A stretch of DNA of 48,674 bases from Lachnospiraceae bacterium (GCA_024691125.1 JAILNV010000209.1:1-48674); one strand, 5' to 3'. Shown: positions 24,119-34,055, counted from the first letter of the stretch. Numbers and translations: made by a program. The notes: generated by a model from the letters alone, not told the origin.

Positions 24119-26068
24119 TCACAGTCCCATCATTACTTCCCATGGATTATCAGCTTCCACGGTCGTCTGGACAACCACCAGCATACCTTCTCTGACATCC
24201 TTGCCGGATATCTGTGTATAATAATCATTCTCCATTCCCACTTCTACGGGTACCTCTATCTGATTATCGGTTATGATGTCTCCGTTTTCCTCAACATTAC
24301 CGTAAGCCAGTCTGAAGAACTCTTTTATATTTTCAGATACTGATTTTTTCTCTGTGTCATCCCCTGTCTTACCGGAATCGCCCGTCCTGTCTTCACCGCT
24401 GTCCGTTCCGTTATCTCCGGTCTTACTCATATTGTGGATCTTACTGCTGTCCCCGTCGGAAGAATATGTTACATTTGATGAAGCCTGCGAAACTGTTCCC
24501 TTTTCCGTTGTCGGTACTGCTCCCACACCCGTTCCGGGATATCCCGCCGGCTTATCCTTATCCTCTTTTGTCCCGTCTTCTTCCAATGTATCTGTTTCTG
24601 CAGCTGTCTCTGTTGCTTCTGTTTTTCCTAATTTACCTGCTTTCTGTAAAGCTTCCTTTTCCTTCTTCTTCTCTTCCAGCCTCTTTTCTGTTGCTTCATC
24701 TATGGTATAAACCACGAACTCACCGTCTCCCTTATCCACGACGGCATCATATGGCACGGTAAGCACATCATCCTTCTCATCTATCACTATTGAAAGCCTG
24801 GCTGTCATTCCCAGCTTAAGCCTCTTGTCTTCGGTCAGGACCTTCACCTTAACCTTATATGTTGCATTGCCTGTCTGGCCGGGTGATGCAGATGCCGAGG
24901 ATGCTGCAGCTGCTGATGTTACGGCTGATGAAGCGGATGATGCTTCGGCGATTTCATCTATGACTCCTTCAAGTTCATCATCTCTTGTTGCATCGGTCTT
25001 TATTGACACCTTCTGTCCCAGCTGAATGCTCGGAATATCATATTCATCTATTTCGGTTGACACATACAGCGTGGAGCAGTCCTCAATGGTAAGCAGATTA
25101 CCTCCGGCAAATGAATTATTCTCCTCCACATTAACCGCCGTAACCGTCCCGCTTATCGGAGCTGTAAACACATAGTCATCCAGCTTATCCTTATATGATT
25201 CAAGTTCACGCTGCAGCTTCTTGGTCGCATCATTTGAGGTGATCTCATTCTTCTGATAAGTCTCGGTAGCACCGGCCAGGGTATGGGAACCCTTATATAC
25301 CTCATCCTCCAACGCGGTCACAGCCTTATCATATGCCAGCTGTGCCTGTTCCTGAGCCTTGAGTGCCGTGGCAACGGCATTCTCCTGAGACTCTATCAGC
25401 GGATCGTAATACTTCTTGGTGTATACACTCTGAAGCGTTACGGGATCGGCCATAACCGTCTGCGTTTCGTCAGTCCCTTCCGGGTGCCTGTCACGCTCAG
25501 CCTTAAGATCATCAAGTTTTTTCTTTTGGTCGCCGTATTCACTGCACGCCTCATTGAGATCCTTCTGCTTCTCGTTTATGGTATTCTGCAGGTCTCTGAT
25601 CGACATACCCTCGGTACCATAGGAATAATAATACGTCCTTGTATTGGCAGTGTCATTGACCGCTTGGGTCGCTCTGCTCTCCGCAATATCTTCCTGCAGC
25701 TGTGAAATTGTTTTATTAATGGAATCATAGGAAAAGGTTACCAGGACATCCCCTTCCTCCACGTGGTCACCGACCTCGCAGTTAACGGATGTAATCCTGG
25801 TATCTCTGACTATTGTTGATGCAAGCGTTCTGGTCTTGGCACTCTCGACGGTTCCCGTGGCGGTTATGGACTCCACCAGATTCCTCGTCTCCACTCTCGC
25901 GACATCCTTATCCGCAACAGCAATATCCGCAAGCACCTGCTTAGCCTTATTGGATGTGTATTTGACAAATGTAACAATTATGAACCCGATCACCAGAATG
26001 ATGATCAGTGCCTTGAACTTCTTAAAAAACTTCCCCACTCCCCTCATGACCTTCTTAAATACGTTCAT
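24119..26068 (-). CDS. MacA-like periplasmic adaptor (HlyD/RND family) with a low-complexity insert
   Basis: 649 residues; adaptors of this type are usually 380-500. A membrane anchor lies at about 20-40 (LIIILVIGFIIVTFV). The lipoyl half and beta-barrel parts surround a coiled coil (about 130-290, with many K, E and Q). SGTVTAVNVEENNSF (about 310) and VSTEIDEYDIPSI (about 340) are typical. From about residue 480 to 580 there is a Ser/Thr/Glu/Gly-rich insert, then a short conserved tail. GGAGGAGA precedes the ATG at 26068; a GTG five codons upstream was rejected because the ribosome site lies between the two. It is the first gene of the three-gene export group. Confidence 0.87.
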   Translation of the reverse strand: MNVFKKVMRGVGKFFKKFKALIIILVIGFIIVTFVKYTSNKAKQVLADIAVADKDVARVETRNLVESITATGTVESAKTRTLASTIVRDTRITSVNCEVGDHVEEGDVLVTFSYDSINKTISQLQEDIAESRATQAVNDTANTRTYYYSYGTEGMSIRDLQNTINEKQKDLNEACSEYGDQKKKLDDLKAERDRHPEGTDETQTVMADPVTLQSVYTKKYYDPLIESQENAVATALKAQEQAQLAYDKAVTALEDEVYKGSHTLAGATETYQKNEITSNDATKKLQRELESYKDKLDDYVFTAPISGTVTAVNVEENNSFAGGNLLTIEDCSTLYVSTEIDEYDIPSIQLGQKVSIKTDATRDDELEGVIDEIAEASSASSAVTSAAAASSASASPGQTGNATYKVKVKVLTEDKRLKLGMTARLSIVIDEKDDVLTVPYDAVVDKGDGEFVVYTIDEATEKRLEEKKKEKEALQKAGKLGKTEATETAAETDTLEEDGTKEDKDKPAGYPGTGVGAVPTTEKGTVSQASSNVTYSSDGDSSKIHNMSKTGDNGTDSGEDRTGDSGKTGDDTEKKSVSENIKEFFRLAYGNVEENGDIITDNQIEVPVEVGMENDYYTQISGKDVREGMLVVVQTTVEADNPWEVMMGL

Positions 26069-26258
26069 AATCTCTCCTCCCACAGATCATACCGTTATCC
26101 GGATCACCCTACAGACCGGATACGGTTTTATTCTTCACGTATATTTCGTCATGAGCTTTCATACTGCCTGCCATAAGAACACCTTTTAACGGGCGCAAAA
26201 ATAATTTTACCAAATTTCACTGGTTTTGACCACAATCAATTTAACAAAATAGCTCCGC

Positions 26259-26303
26259 AAAAAAGAACACCTATGTTGAACTTACACAATACACAGGTGT
26301 TCT
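26259..26303 (-). terminator. Intrinsic terminator of the ytr-type operon
   Basis: Minus strand AGAACACCT, a 22-base loop, AGGTGTTCT, then TTTTTTGC. The 9 bp stem and T-run lie 28 bases after the permease stop codon. Confidence 0.8.
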
Positions 26304-26330
26304 CAGAGAATGGGCTTAATCAGTTTAGTC

Positions 26331-28550
26331 TCACAGTGATAGATCCTCCATCACGAATTCCGGGATCTCGTCTTCGACGAAGAAGCAGTTAACTCCATAA
26401 GGCGTATTCTTCTTATTCTTCATATACACAACCACCTCATATCTCGTATCATATGACTTTCCACCGTCCCATCTGTATGTTCCGCGGTCACATGGATGAA
26501 GCGCAGCTGCCACACGGGCAAAATCATCCATTCCGTCATCCTCATCATCCGCCACGGGCTCATAGGTGACAGTCCTGATGAACTCATCCCCTTCTTCCGC
26601 CTCAAGATAAGGTACTCCCAGCTCCTTTGCCCTGGCATCTTGCTCCTCATTATGATAGTTGGTAATGATTATCTGCGCAGCCTCCTCTTCAAGGTGGCAG
26701 TCCGCAAAATCATATTCCTTATCATGGAGATAAGAAATACAGTTCTTCATCCCGGAATATATCGTTATGCTCATACATGAGCTTCCGTAATATGTCCTGC
26801 TTAAATTCCTTCCTCCCGACAGACAGAAATCAAGATATCCCACCGGAAGCTCTTCAAGCCTTTCATTGTAATTGAAAGCCATAAGATCCTTCTTATACAT
26901 ATCCACTAGCTCCTTAAGCTCCTCACCCGTAAGTACCTGCGTATGAAGGCCGTCCGAATAGGTTGCATTAAGCTCATTGAAGGGAGTCTCATCTATTGCC
27001 CTGTCGGTATCTACCGACAGAAGAGGATAATAGCCCTTAACAAAATCATTTCCGGTCATTATCTTATCAAGCAGATACATGGCGTTATTATCCCTTACCG
27101 GAACATATACCGTTCTGGGGACAAGGCAGCCGTTCTTCATTCTATATATCACAGTGGCAGCCGAAAATCTTCTGTCCTCATCATACTCATACCTGTAGTC
27201 ATCTATCACCTTTACAAGCTCGTCGTATTTGGCAACAGACAGTCTGTGAAGATCGCAGACATCCTGAACATCCGTAATAAACATATGTGTAAGCCCGAAC
27301 TCTTCCGCAGACATATTATCGTGTTCATCATCCATCCATGTGTACAGATCTTCATACCCATTGGGAATGAATACAACCGACTCAACATTACCTGCCGCAG
27401 GAACATACCTGTCTATATTAAGCAGATCATACTTATATCCGAAGAATATGAACAGACCTGCCAGCGCACAGACAAACCACTGCCCCTTTCTCTTAAACGC
27501 CGCCTTGATATCCAGTTCAAAAATGCCCTGTATAATAACACAGGTAACTATCGAGGCAATTATACATACGAATATAATAAGTCCCATATCCGACACAGTT
27601 AATTCCCTGCTTCTGTCAAGCACTTCCGCAACGGTTATGCCTGTAAATGTTACAACAGGAATACCTATCAAAAGCTTGAGAGGAACTGCAGTGGATTTAA
27701 ATGCCAGCGTCTTTCCGGCAGCCTCACTTTTCCGGTTCATATACAGTATAAAAACCAGGATAAATACGGCCAGATCAAACACTGCCAGAGCTCCGGCATA
27801 CAAGGCAGGGCTTCTCCCGTATGACCTTGGATTCAGAATGTTTATCAGCAGTCCGTACGGTGACACCACTGGTATATAGAAGCTGTCAAGTATATACGAA
27901 TACCTGTAGAATGCGCTCTTCAGCATGCTTATCAGAGCCCTGACCGCCGGTTCATATAAGGAGAGTACAAGGAAAGCACATCCCCCTGCAAAAGCGGTTC
28001 CCGTAAGCATCATGGCAAGCATATACAGATGATATACACCAAGGAAATACAACAGCAGCTGACAGAAGGCTATAAGCGCTTCCTCCATGGTATATACAGC
28101 GCCGTAACCGGTCGCATTAAGGATGGCGAAGCCAAGCAGCGTGCTGAAAATATACGGTCCCGAATAGATCAGCAAACCGCTTATCCAAATGGTTGAGAAT
28201 CTGTTGCTCTTCTTCTGAGGGACACTACCATAGAAATCAAGCTTAATCCTGTCATTCAGATAGGAATAACCGCCGAAGGCTGCGAGCACAGCCATTATCG
28301 TGGTCATTACGATCCTGAAGCCCGATGCTCCCAGCATGGAAACGGCATACCCCCGTGCATCCCGCATCATCATCTCTTCGGCTCTGCTTCCGAAGTCTGC
28401 CACATATCTGGCTTCATCCATTGACATGATAAGCACCAGAAAGATCACTGTATTACATAGTATGAACAGGAACAGTGACACACACCACTGCCACAGCCGT
28501 CTCTTATTATTCTCAGTCAGATCAACCCATGATGAGCTTCTTAATGTCAT
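26331..28550 (-). CDS. ABC-2-type transporter permease with a large C-terminal domain (YtrABC-type operon)
   Basis: 739 residues. The first 330 hold about eight membrane segments (for example 22-42, 80-97, 125-145, 165-190 and 240-260), and one more lies near 380. The remaining 350 residues are hydrophilic, acidic and contain no motif I recognise; this part may be extracytoplasmic. It resembles the long permeases that follow GntR-ABC pairs in Lachnospiraceae. A GTG at 28571 is in frame, but CGGAGG lies 9 bases before the ATG at 28550, so that was chosen. The gene overlaps the ATPase gene by 29 bases. It ends the operon before a good terminator. Export of, or protection from, cell-envelope-active compounds is the guess from B. 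subtilis ytr genes. Confidence 0.75.
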   Translation of the reverse strand: MTLRSSSWVDLTENNKRRLWQWCVSLFLFILCNTVIFLVLIMSMDEARYVADFGSRAEEMMMRDARGYAVSMLGASGFRIVMTTIMAVLAAFGGYSYLNDRIKLDFYGSVPQKKSNRFSTIWISGLLIYSGPYIFSTLLGFAILNATGYGAVYTMEEALIAFCQLLLYFLGVYHLYMLAMMLTGTAFAGGCAFLVLSLYEPAVRALISMLKSAFYRYSYILDSFYIPVVSPYGLLINILNPRSYGRSPALYAGALAVFDLAVFILVFILYMNRKSEAAGKTLAFKSTAVPLKLLIGIPVVTFTGITVAEVLDRSRELTVSDMGLIIFVCIIASIVTCVIIQGIFELDIKAAFKRKGQWFVCALAGLFIFFGYKYDLLNIDRYVPAAGNVESVVFIPNGYEDLYTWMDDEHDNMSAEEFGLTHMFITDVQDVCDLHRLSVAKYDELVKVIDDYRYEYDEDRRFSAATVIYRMKNGCLVPRTVYVPVRDNNAMYLLDKIMTGNDFVKGYYPLLSVDTDRAIDETPFNELNATYSDGLHTQVLTGEELKELVDMYKKDLMAFNYNERLEELPVGYLDFCLSGGRNLSRTYYGSSCMSITIYSGMKNCISYLHDKEYDFADCHLEEEAAQIIITNYHNEEQDARAKELGVPYLEAEEGDEFIRTVTYEPVADDEDDGMDDFARVAAALHPCDRGTYRWDGGKSYDTRYEVVVYMKNKKNTPYGVNCFFVEDEIPEFVMEDLSL

Positions 28551-29427
28551 AGCCCGCCACCTCCGTTTCACTTATGAATATCTCTTCAAGCGACAGCGGA
28601 AGCACTTCATAAAAGATCGTATTGACTTCCTTAAATGCCTTCTCTGTCTCCTCTCTCGTTCCTCTTACCGTATACACGTGCAGCGATCCGCTCTTATCAT
28701 CCTTCACCACCGAGAGCCCGTTTTCTATTTTTTTCTCATCCTCTTCCGATGAAAAGACACACTGAACACGCTGTATATTAAGCTTCATATCTTCCAGATC
28801 CTTCGAAAGCAGAACGCCGCCGCGATGCAGAAGCCCCACATGATCGCAGATATCCTCAAGCTCCCTTAAATTATGGGATGCGATCACAGGCGTAAGCCCC
28901 CTCTCATCCATCTCTTTGGCGAAAATACTCTTAATACCCTGCCGCATTACGGGATCAAGACCGTCAAAGGACTCATCACATAGAAGATATTTGGTTCCGG
29001 AGCATATCCCGAGGAGCAGCGCGAGCTGCCTCTTCATACCCTTCGAATATGTATTGATCTTCCTGTCCGGATCAAGACCGAAGGTTCTCAGATATTCCGC
29101 ATACTTTACTTTATCAAAGCCCGGATACTGATTCGAAAGGTATATCTGCATGTCAACCGGGTTTGCGTTATCGAAAAAGTACGGTGTATCGGACACAAAG
29201 AAAATCCTGCTTTTTGCTTTCGGATTATCATACACCTTCATGTCATCAACTCTGATCTCACCCAGATCCGGTTTAAACACGCCGGCGATCATCCTTAACA
29301 GTGTGCTTTTCCCTGCTCCGTTGGTACCGAGCAGTCCAAATACATTACCCTCTTCCACGGACACGCTTACATTGTTCACAGCCGTGATGTCATCGAATTC
29401 CTTGGTAACTCTGTTAACACTTATCAT
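28522..29427 (-). CDS. ABC transporter ATP-binding protein (YtrB-like)
   Basis: 301 residues. Walker A GTNGAGKST (about 34-42), signature-like YSKGMKRQLALLLGI (about 127-141), Walker B YLLCDESFDGLDP (about 145-157) and VIASHNLREL. A C-terminal domain of about 80 residues follows. The start overlaps the repressor gene by four bases (ATGA). It pairs with the adjacent permease. Confidence 0.88.
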   Translation of the reverse strand: MISVNRVTKEFDDITAVNNVSVSVEEGNVFGLLGTNGAGKSTLLRMIAGVFKPDLGEIRVDDMKVYDNPKAKSRIFFVSDTPYFFDNANPVDMQIYLSNQYPGFDKVKYAEYLRTFGLDPDRKINTYSKGMKRQLALLLGICSGTKYLLCDESFDGLDPVMRQGIKSIFAKEMDERGLTPVIASHNLRELEDICDHVGLLHRGGVLLSKDLEDMKLNIQRVQCVFSSEEDEKKIENGLSVVKDDKSGSLHVYTVRGTREETEKAFKEVNTIFYEVLPLSLEEIFISETEVAGYDIKKLIMG

Positions 29428-29858
29428 GACTGCTCACCTTCTTTCCCTTTATCTGTTCCATTATCTTTATCTCCCTGCCTGTTCTCACTCTCTGTACCCG
29501 CAGAGCTTCTTACCTCTATATGTGCTGTAAGCTCTTCCGGTCCTATACCGGCCTTGTCTGCAAGGTCACACACATCATCCAGCTTTCCAAAGATTTCCCT
29601 GCGGTATTCCTCCTTCAGCGACTCCGGATCCGAGATAAAATTACCCCTGCCCTTGACGGTGTAGATGCATCCCTGGCGCTCCAGCTCATTATATGCGCGC
29701 TGGATCGTATTGGGATTAATGGACAGCTCCATCGCAAGCGCTCTTACACTGGGCATCTTATCATCTTTATTAAGGACTCCGTTTAATATAAGCAGACGGA
29801 ACTTATCTACCACCTGTTCATAGATCGGTCTTGAATCCTTGTAATCTATCAGGATCAT
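29424..29858 (-). CDS. GntR family regulator, YtrA subfamily
   Basis: 144 residues. Winged-helix GntR domain: RPIYEQVVDKFRLLILNGVL (about 9-28), MPSVRALAMELSINPNTIQRAY (about 34-55) and CIYTVKGRGNFIS (about 63-75). The short C-terminal part (about 60 residues, ending in a charged tail) lacks a large effector domain, as in YtrA proteins. It is the first gene of the operon, and a palindromic operator overlaps the promoter about 170 bases upstream, so it very likely represses its own operon. Confidence 0.9.
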   Translation of the reverse strand: MILIDYKDSRPIYEQVVDKFRLLILNGVLNKDDKMPSVRALAMELSINPNTIQRAYNELERQGCIYTVKGRGNFISDPESLKEEYRREIFGKLDDVCDLADKAGIGPEELTAHIEVRSSAGTESENRQGDKDNGTDKGKEGEQS

Positions 29859-30028
29859 GCCGCATTCCCCCTTTCCTTCCCATATTCTCTTTCCTGTAGT
29901 GTTTTACTGTTTTGTAATCTGTTTAACAGTCCGCCCGTTTCCGGCAAAGAAGCAATGTAAGAGATCATAGTAGTATAATGTAGGTTTTTAATCTGCTTTA
30001 GTGTTTCCTCTGCCGAAAACAGGCAAAA

Positions 30029-30087
30029 ATTAAGTGTACTAATTCAATTAGTACACTTAATATACCTCCAAATGATCCATACGTCAA
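30029..30087 (-). promoter_or_regulatory. Promoter and palindromic operator of the ytr-type operon
   Basis: Minus strand -35 TTGACG (30082-30087), 17-base spacer, -10 TATATT (30059-30064). A perfect inverted repeat with 15 bp arms ATTAAGTGTACTAAT/ATTAGTACACTTAAT (30029-30061, 3-base centre) begins within the -10 and covers the likely start of transcription, as for a YtrA-type repressor. It could also pair in RNA as a terminator of the 30132 gene, since TTTTT follows on the minus strand. Confidence 0.75.
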
Positions 30088-30131
30088 GACATTTGTAACT
30101 ATTTCTAATCTGCCTGATCAGATCAGTAAAT

Positions 30132-32567
30132 CTATTCTATATCCACCCACATGGTAGGATGAATTGCCGTATCGCTCAGCTGCACCATAATATCATTGTT
30201 ATCGGCTATATACTGTTTTACTTCATCATCCTTCAGTATAAACATCTTGTCGTTTAAATCCTTGCTGACATACTCAGTCGCATATTCCGGATCCTGTTCA
30301 CGTATAGTCGCACTGGATAGAATCCTGATTCTTTCAAACAGATTGAAGGTCGAATTCATAAAAGTGCTGTTAAGCTCTTCTCTCTCGGGACTGGTTTCCC
30401 ACAAGAATTCTTCCTGCGGTTTATCCCCCACTTCGAAATCGCTTATACACAATACACGGCCATCCTTCTTGTCAAGGACGATCCAGCCGCTGTTTCCCTT
30501 ATACTTTCCGAAATGGATGATATCTCCGACGTTGGCGTTTCTTAGTTCAGCCATCTCATCCCTGTATCTGAAAGACGGAATTACCATCGATGTAACCGTA
30601 AGCGCTGTGATAAGTCCGATCGATGCTCCGAAAACAATTATCCTGTTTCTCTTTGCCCGCGGTGTAACCTCAGCCTTAACCTTTTTCTTCTTAACAACAG
30701 GCTCGTTATCCTCTGCATCCTCATCTGCATCAAGGTTAACCATCGGCTGATCCTGCATAACACCATTATCGGAGCTGTCGGTTGTCCAGCCCTTGGAAAC
30801 CTTCTTCTCCTGTGCAGGCTGTGATTCCGGCTCAGACGGCTGTTCCGATACTGCCTGCCCGTATATCTGCTCCGGCTCAGAGGTTACTGCCGCTGCTGCC
30901 GGCTTCTTTACTACCTTCTTAACGGCCTTCTTTACTAACTTCTTCTTAGGGGCAGGACTTATATCAGGTTCCGGTTCATATACAGGTTCTTCCTTATTTA
31001 CAGGTCCTTCTTCATAAACCGGCTCTGATACAAATGGTACCGGCTCAGGTTCCTGTGTATATACAGATCCTGTCGGATACTCCGGTTCCGGGATCATCTC
31101 TGGTACTGCCGCTGTCGCAGGTTTCTTTACTACCTTCTTAACGGCCTTCCTTACCACCTTCTTCTTAGGGGCAGGACTTATATCAGGTTCCGGTTCATAT
31201 GCAGGTTCTTCCTTATTTACAGGTCTTTCTTCATAAACCGGCTCTGATACAAATGGCACCGGCTCAGGTTCCTGTGTATATACAGGTCCTGTAGGATACT
31301 CCGGTTCCGGGATCATCTCTGGTACTGCCGCTGCTGCAGGTCTCTTCACTACCTTCTTAACGGCCTTCCTTACTACCTTCTTCTTAGGTACCGGACTTAT
31401 ATCAGGTTCCGGTTCATATACAGGTATCTGTACAGACTCAGGTACCGGTTCAGGCTCCGGAATATATACAGGTTCTTCCTTATATACAGACTCTGATGCA
31501 AATGGCTCAGGCTCCGGCGTATATACAGGTTCTGTCGGATACTCCGGTTCCGGGATCATCTCAGATACTGCCGCTGCTGCAGGTTTCTTCACTACCTTCT
31601 TAACGGCCTTCCTTACTACCTTCTTCTTAGGTGCAGGACTTATATCGGGTTCCGGCTCATATACAGGTTCTTCCTTATATACTGGTCCTTCTTCATACAC
31701 CGGCTCTGATACCGGCTCAGGCTCAGGTTCCTGTGTATATACAGATCCTGTCGGATACTCCGGTTCCGGGATCATCTCAGGTACTGCCGCTGCCGCAGGT
31801 TTCTTTACTACCTTCTTAACGGCCTTCCTTACCACCTTCTTCTTAGGTGCAGGACTTATTTCAGGTTCCGTTTCATATACAGGCATCTGTACTGTCTCAG
31901 GTACAGATACGGGTACCGGCTCAGGCTCCGGAATATATACAGGTTCTTCCTTATATACAGGCTCTGATGCAAACGGTACCGGCTCAGGCTCAGGTTCCTG
32001 TGTATATACAGATCCTGTCGGGTACTCCGGTTCCGGGATCATCTCAGGTACTGCCGCTACCGCAGGTTTCTTTACTACCTTCTTAACAGCCTTTCTTACT
32101 ACCTTCTTCTTAGGTGCAGGACTTATTTCAGGTTCCGTTTCATATACAGGCATCTGTACTGTCTCAGGTACTGCTATCGGCTCAGGTACAGCTATGGGTA
32201 CCGGTTCAGGCTCCGGGATATATACAGGCTCTTCCTCATACACCGGTTCAGATACCGCAGCATTCCGAACATCCACTTCAGGAATGTAAGATTCTGAAAC
32301 TACCGGCTCGGGAATCGCATTTACCGGAACAGCAGGATCCAAAAAAGAATCATCAATAAAAAGACCGGCATCCGAAATGCTGTTTGCTGCCTTATCATCA
32401 ATATACTTTCTTCTGTCAGCCGTAGACATACCCATCCACTCATCCCCTGACAGTCCTGCCTCGATGAGCCGGATATTTCTGCACTTCGGACACTTTATCT
32501 GTTTACCATGTTCGGTTGCCTTGCAAAACCCCATACATTCGGGGCATACATATAATACGGAATCCAC
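30132..32567 (-). CDS. Zinc-ribbon, repeat-linker, membrane protein with C-terminal DUF6273 domain
   Basis: 811 residues from a GTG at 32567, chosen because GAGGAA lies 7 bases before it, whereas the in-frame ATG at 32582 has no ribosome site. Residues 1-35: zinc ribbon with CPEC and CPKC. About 80-560: six imperfect repeats of 70-85 residues alternating an acidic, proline- and tyrosine-rich part (EPEPEP, EEPVY, PEMIPEPEYPTG) with a basic block KKKVVRKAVKKVVKKPA. A membrane segment at about 642-664, then a C-terminal part (GDIIHFGKYKGNSGWIVLDKK and WETSPEREELNSTFMNSTFN) matching DUF6273. I infer an inside zinc ribbon and repeats with an outside DUF6273; the function is unknown. Repeat copy number may vary between strains. 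Confidence 0.8.
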   Translation of the reverse strand: MDSVLYVCPECMGFCKATEHGKQIKCPKCRNIRLIEAGLSGDEWMGMSTADRRKYIDDKAANSISDAGLFIDDSFLDPAVPVNAIPEPVVSESYIPEVDVRNAAVSEPVYEEEPVYIPEPEPVPIAVPEPIAVPETVQMPVYETEPEISPAPKKKVVRKAVKKVVKKPAVAAVPEMIPEPEYPTGSVYTQEPEPEPVPFASEPVYKEEPVYIPEPEPVPVSVPETVQMPVYETEPEISPAPKKKVVRKAVKKVVKKPAAAAVPEMIPEPEYPTGSVYTQEPEPEPVSEPVYEEGPVYKEEPVYEPEPDISPAPKKKVVRKAVKKVVKKPAAAAVSEMIPEPEYPTEPVYTPEPEPFASESVYKEEPVYIPEPEPVPESVQIPVYEPEPDISPVPKKKVVRKAVKKVVKRPAAAAVPEMIPEPEYPTGPVYTQEPEPVPFVSEPVYEERPVNKEEPAYEPEPDISPAPKKKVVRKAVKKVVKKPATAAVPEMIPEPEYPTGSVYTQEPEPVPFVSEPVYEEGPVNKEEPVYEPEPDISPAPKKKLVKKAVKKVVKKPAAAAVTSEPEQIYGQAVSEQPSEPESQPAQEKKVSKGWTTDSSDNGVMQDQPMVNLDADEDAEDNEPVVKKKKVKAEVTPRAKRNRIIVFGASIGLITALTVTSMVIPSFRYRDEMAELRNANVGDIIHFGKYKGNSGWIVLDKKDGRVLCISDFEVGDKPQEEFLWETSPEREELNSTFMNSTFNLFERIRILSSATIREQDPEYATEYVSKDLNDKMFILKDDEVKQYIADNNDIMVQLSDTAIHPTMWVDIE
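30880..32170 (-). repeat. Intragenic array of six long coding repeats
   Basis: Six units of about 70-88 codons, each with the block PKKKVVRKAVKKVVKKPA (Leu/Lys changed in the last) and all but the last followed by EMIPEPEYPT. In DNA the units are nearly identical, for example TTCTTTACTACCTTCTTAAC. High identity suggests recent duplication or gene conversion. Not a CRISPR array: no short unique spacers. Confidence 0.85.
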
Positions 32568-32709
32568 GTTAATTCCTCGCATGTTTATTAATATTCAGAA
32601 TTATGTATTGTCCTGAATAGTATCATGATATCACAATTTTCCGCTTTGTAAAAGACTCTTGATTTCTTTTAATAATAACAATGTTATTTAAACCATTTCC
32701 GCATAAACG

Positions 32710-32718
32710 TGTTATAAT
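32710..32718 (+). promoter_or_regulatory. Extended -10 promoter for the antiporter gene
   Basis: TGTTATAAT, an extended -10, lies 36 bases before the ATG. No clear -35 was found. Confidence 0.45.
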
Positions 32719-32753
32719 CCTTCTATAAAAAAATCACCAATACGGAGCCTTAT

Positions 32754-34055
32754 ATGAACGTCCTCTTATTTCTGATAATAATTCTTGCATATATTGTATT
32801 CATCGGCATCATTAACGAGAAGTTCATACATCTTCAGTCCGATATCGCCCTTATATTTTTTTCACTGCTTATATCACTCATATTGCTGATCGTGCGATTT
32901 GCGTTCAATGCCGAACTCCTTGGCACCTTCATCGATCATCTCGGGAACTTCGGATTCGAACAGTATCTGATGGACGGTGTACTGTGTTTCATGCTTTTTG
33001 CAGGCGCGAGCAAAGTCAATATGGGTAAGTTCAAACAGAACCTGCGACCCATCTGCCTGCTTGCACTTCTGACCACTCTTATTTCATCCTTTCTTTATGG
33101 GGGGATGTTCTATATTGTGGCAAGTATTTTCGGGCTTCCCATGGATATCTGGATGTGCATACTTCTTGGCTGCGTCGTATCTCCCACAGACCCGATTGCA
33201 GCAACAGGAATACTTAATAAGATCGGACTGTCGAAGAATGTATGCTCTGTCATAGAGAACGAATCATTGTTTAATGACGGAACCGGAGTTACGCTGTTCA
33301 TATTCGTCCGTTCAATAATAATCCACAGCAATGACAGTAATTTCCTTGATCTTATGCTCAGAGAGATCGTCGGTGCCGTTGCCGTCGCTTTCGCGGTTTC
33401 ATGGCTTCTGTTTAAGCTTCTTAAGCTGACAAGGGATCCTGTCAGGTATATTCTGATTTCTTTACTTGATGTATCTTCGGTTTACATAATATGCGAACAT
33501 TTTGGTTTCTCAGGGGTTATCGCTTCAGTGGTCTGCGGAATGTTCTTCTCCTACTCCATGGATCGGATTGAACGAAGTACCGTTGTTATAGATCCTCATA
33601 ATTTCTACGGGGACTTCTGGGAAATACTCGAAACCATACTCAACGCCGTGCTTTTTGTATTGATAGGCATGCTTATACTGAACATTGAAATAAGCATTCA
33701 TGCGGCAACGATAATACCATTCTCCCTTATCATACTTGTTTCATCAAGAGCGATCGGTGTATTTATAAGCAGCATCCTTACAAAGAACAATATACCTGGC
33801 AATTACAATCTAAGGGAATTCGTGACTCTTATGACCTGGTCTGCCCTTAAAGGCGGCCTGTCACTGGCTCTTGCCATAGAGACCGCCGAATACTTAAGCC
33901 GCGAAGTCTACGACATATTTATCAATGTAACCTATGTCACCATCTTCTTCACCGTACTGGTGCAGGGACTGACCGTTAAAAACGTCTATTTTGCGCTCGA
34001 AAGACATAAGGCAGAGCGGATCAAACGAGCCACGGAAGGCAAATACAATACGTAA
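32754..34055 (+). CDS. Cation:proton antiporter, CPA1/NhaP family
   Basis: 433 residues with about twelve membrane segments. Typical CPA1 sequences: GCVVSPTDPIAATGIL (about 140-155) with the ion-binding acidic/threonine region, and ENESLFNDGTGVTLFI (about 165-180), the conserved ND pair. LVQGLTV near the C-terminus is also usual. It would exchange Na+ or K+ for protons in the cytoplasmic membrane. The ATG has CGGAG about 8 bases upstream. The next gene on the strand encodes a TrkA-like protein, so potassium or sodium balance is a likely joint role. Confidence 0.88.
   Translation: MNVLLFLIIILAYIVFIGIINEKFIHLQSDIALIFFSLLISLILLIVRFAFNAELLGTFIDHLGNFGFEQYLMDGVLCFMLFAGASKVNMGKFKQNLRPICLLALLTTLISSFLYGGMFYIVASIFGLPMDIWMCILLGCVVSPTDPIAATGILNKIGLSKNVCSVIENESLFNDGTGVTLFIFVRSIIIHSNDSNFLDLMLREIVGAVAVAFAVSWLLFKLLKLTRDPVRYILISLLDVSSVYIICEHFGFSGVIASVVCGMFFSYSMDRIERSTVVIDPHNFYGDFWEILETILNAVLFVLIGMLILNIEISIHAATIIPFSLIILVSSRAIGVFISSILTKNNIPGNYNLREFVTLMTWSALKGGLSLALAIETAEYLSREVYDIFINVTYVTIFFTVLVQGLTVKNVYFALERHKAERIKRATEGKYNT

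Noticed and set aside
30880..32170. Possible CRISPR array or minisatellite
   Set aside because: Units are over 200 bases, in frame and protein coding, without short constant repeats and unique spacers.
31631..32359. Plus-strand open frames rich in V, P, Q and I in the repeat region
   Set aside because: They are antisense shadows of the repeat array of the DUF6273 gene; the repeated DNA keeps all frames open.
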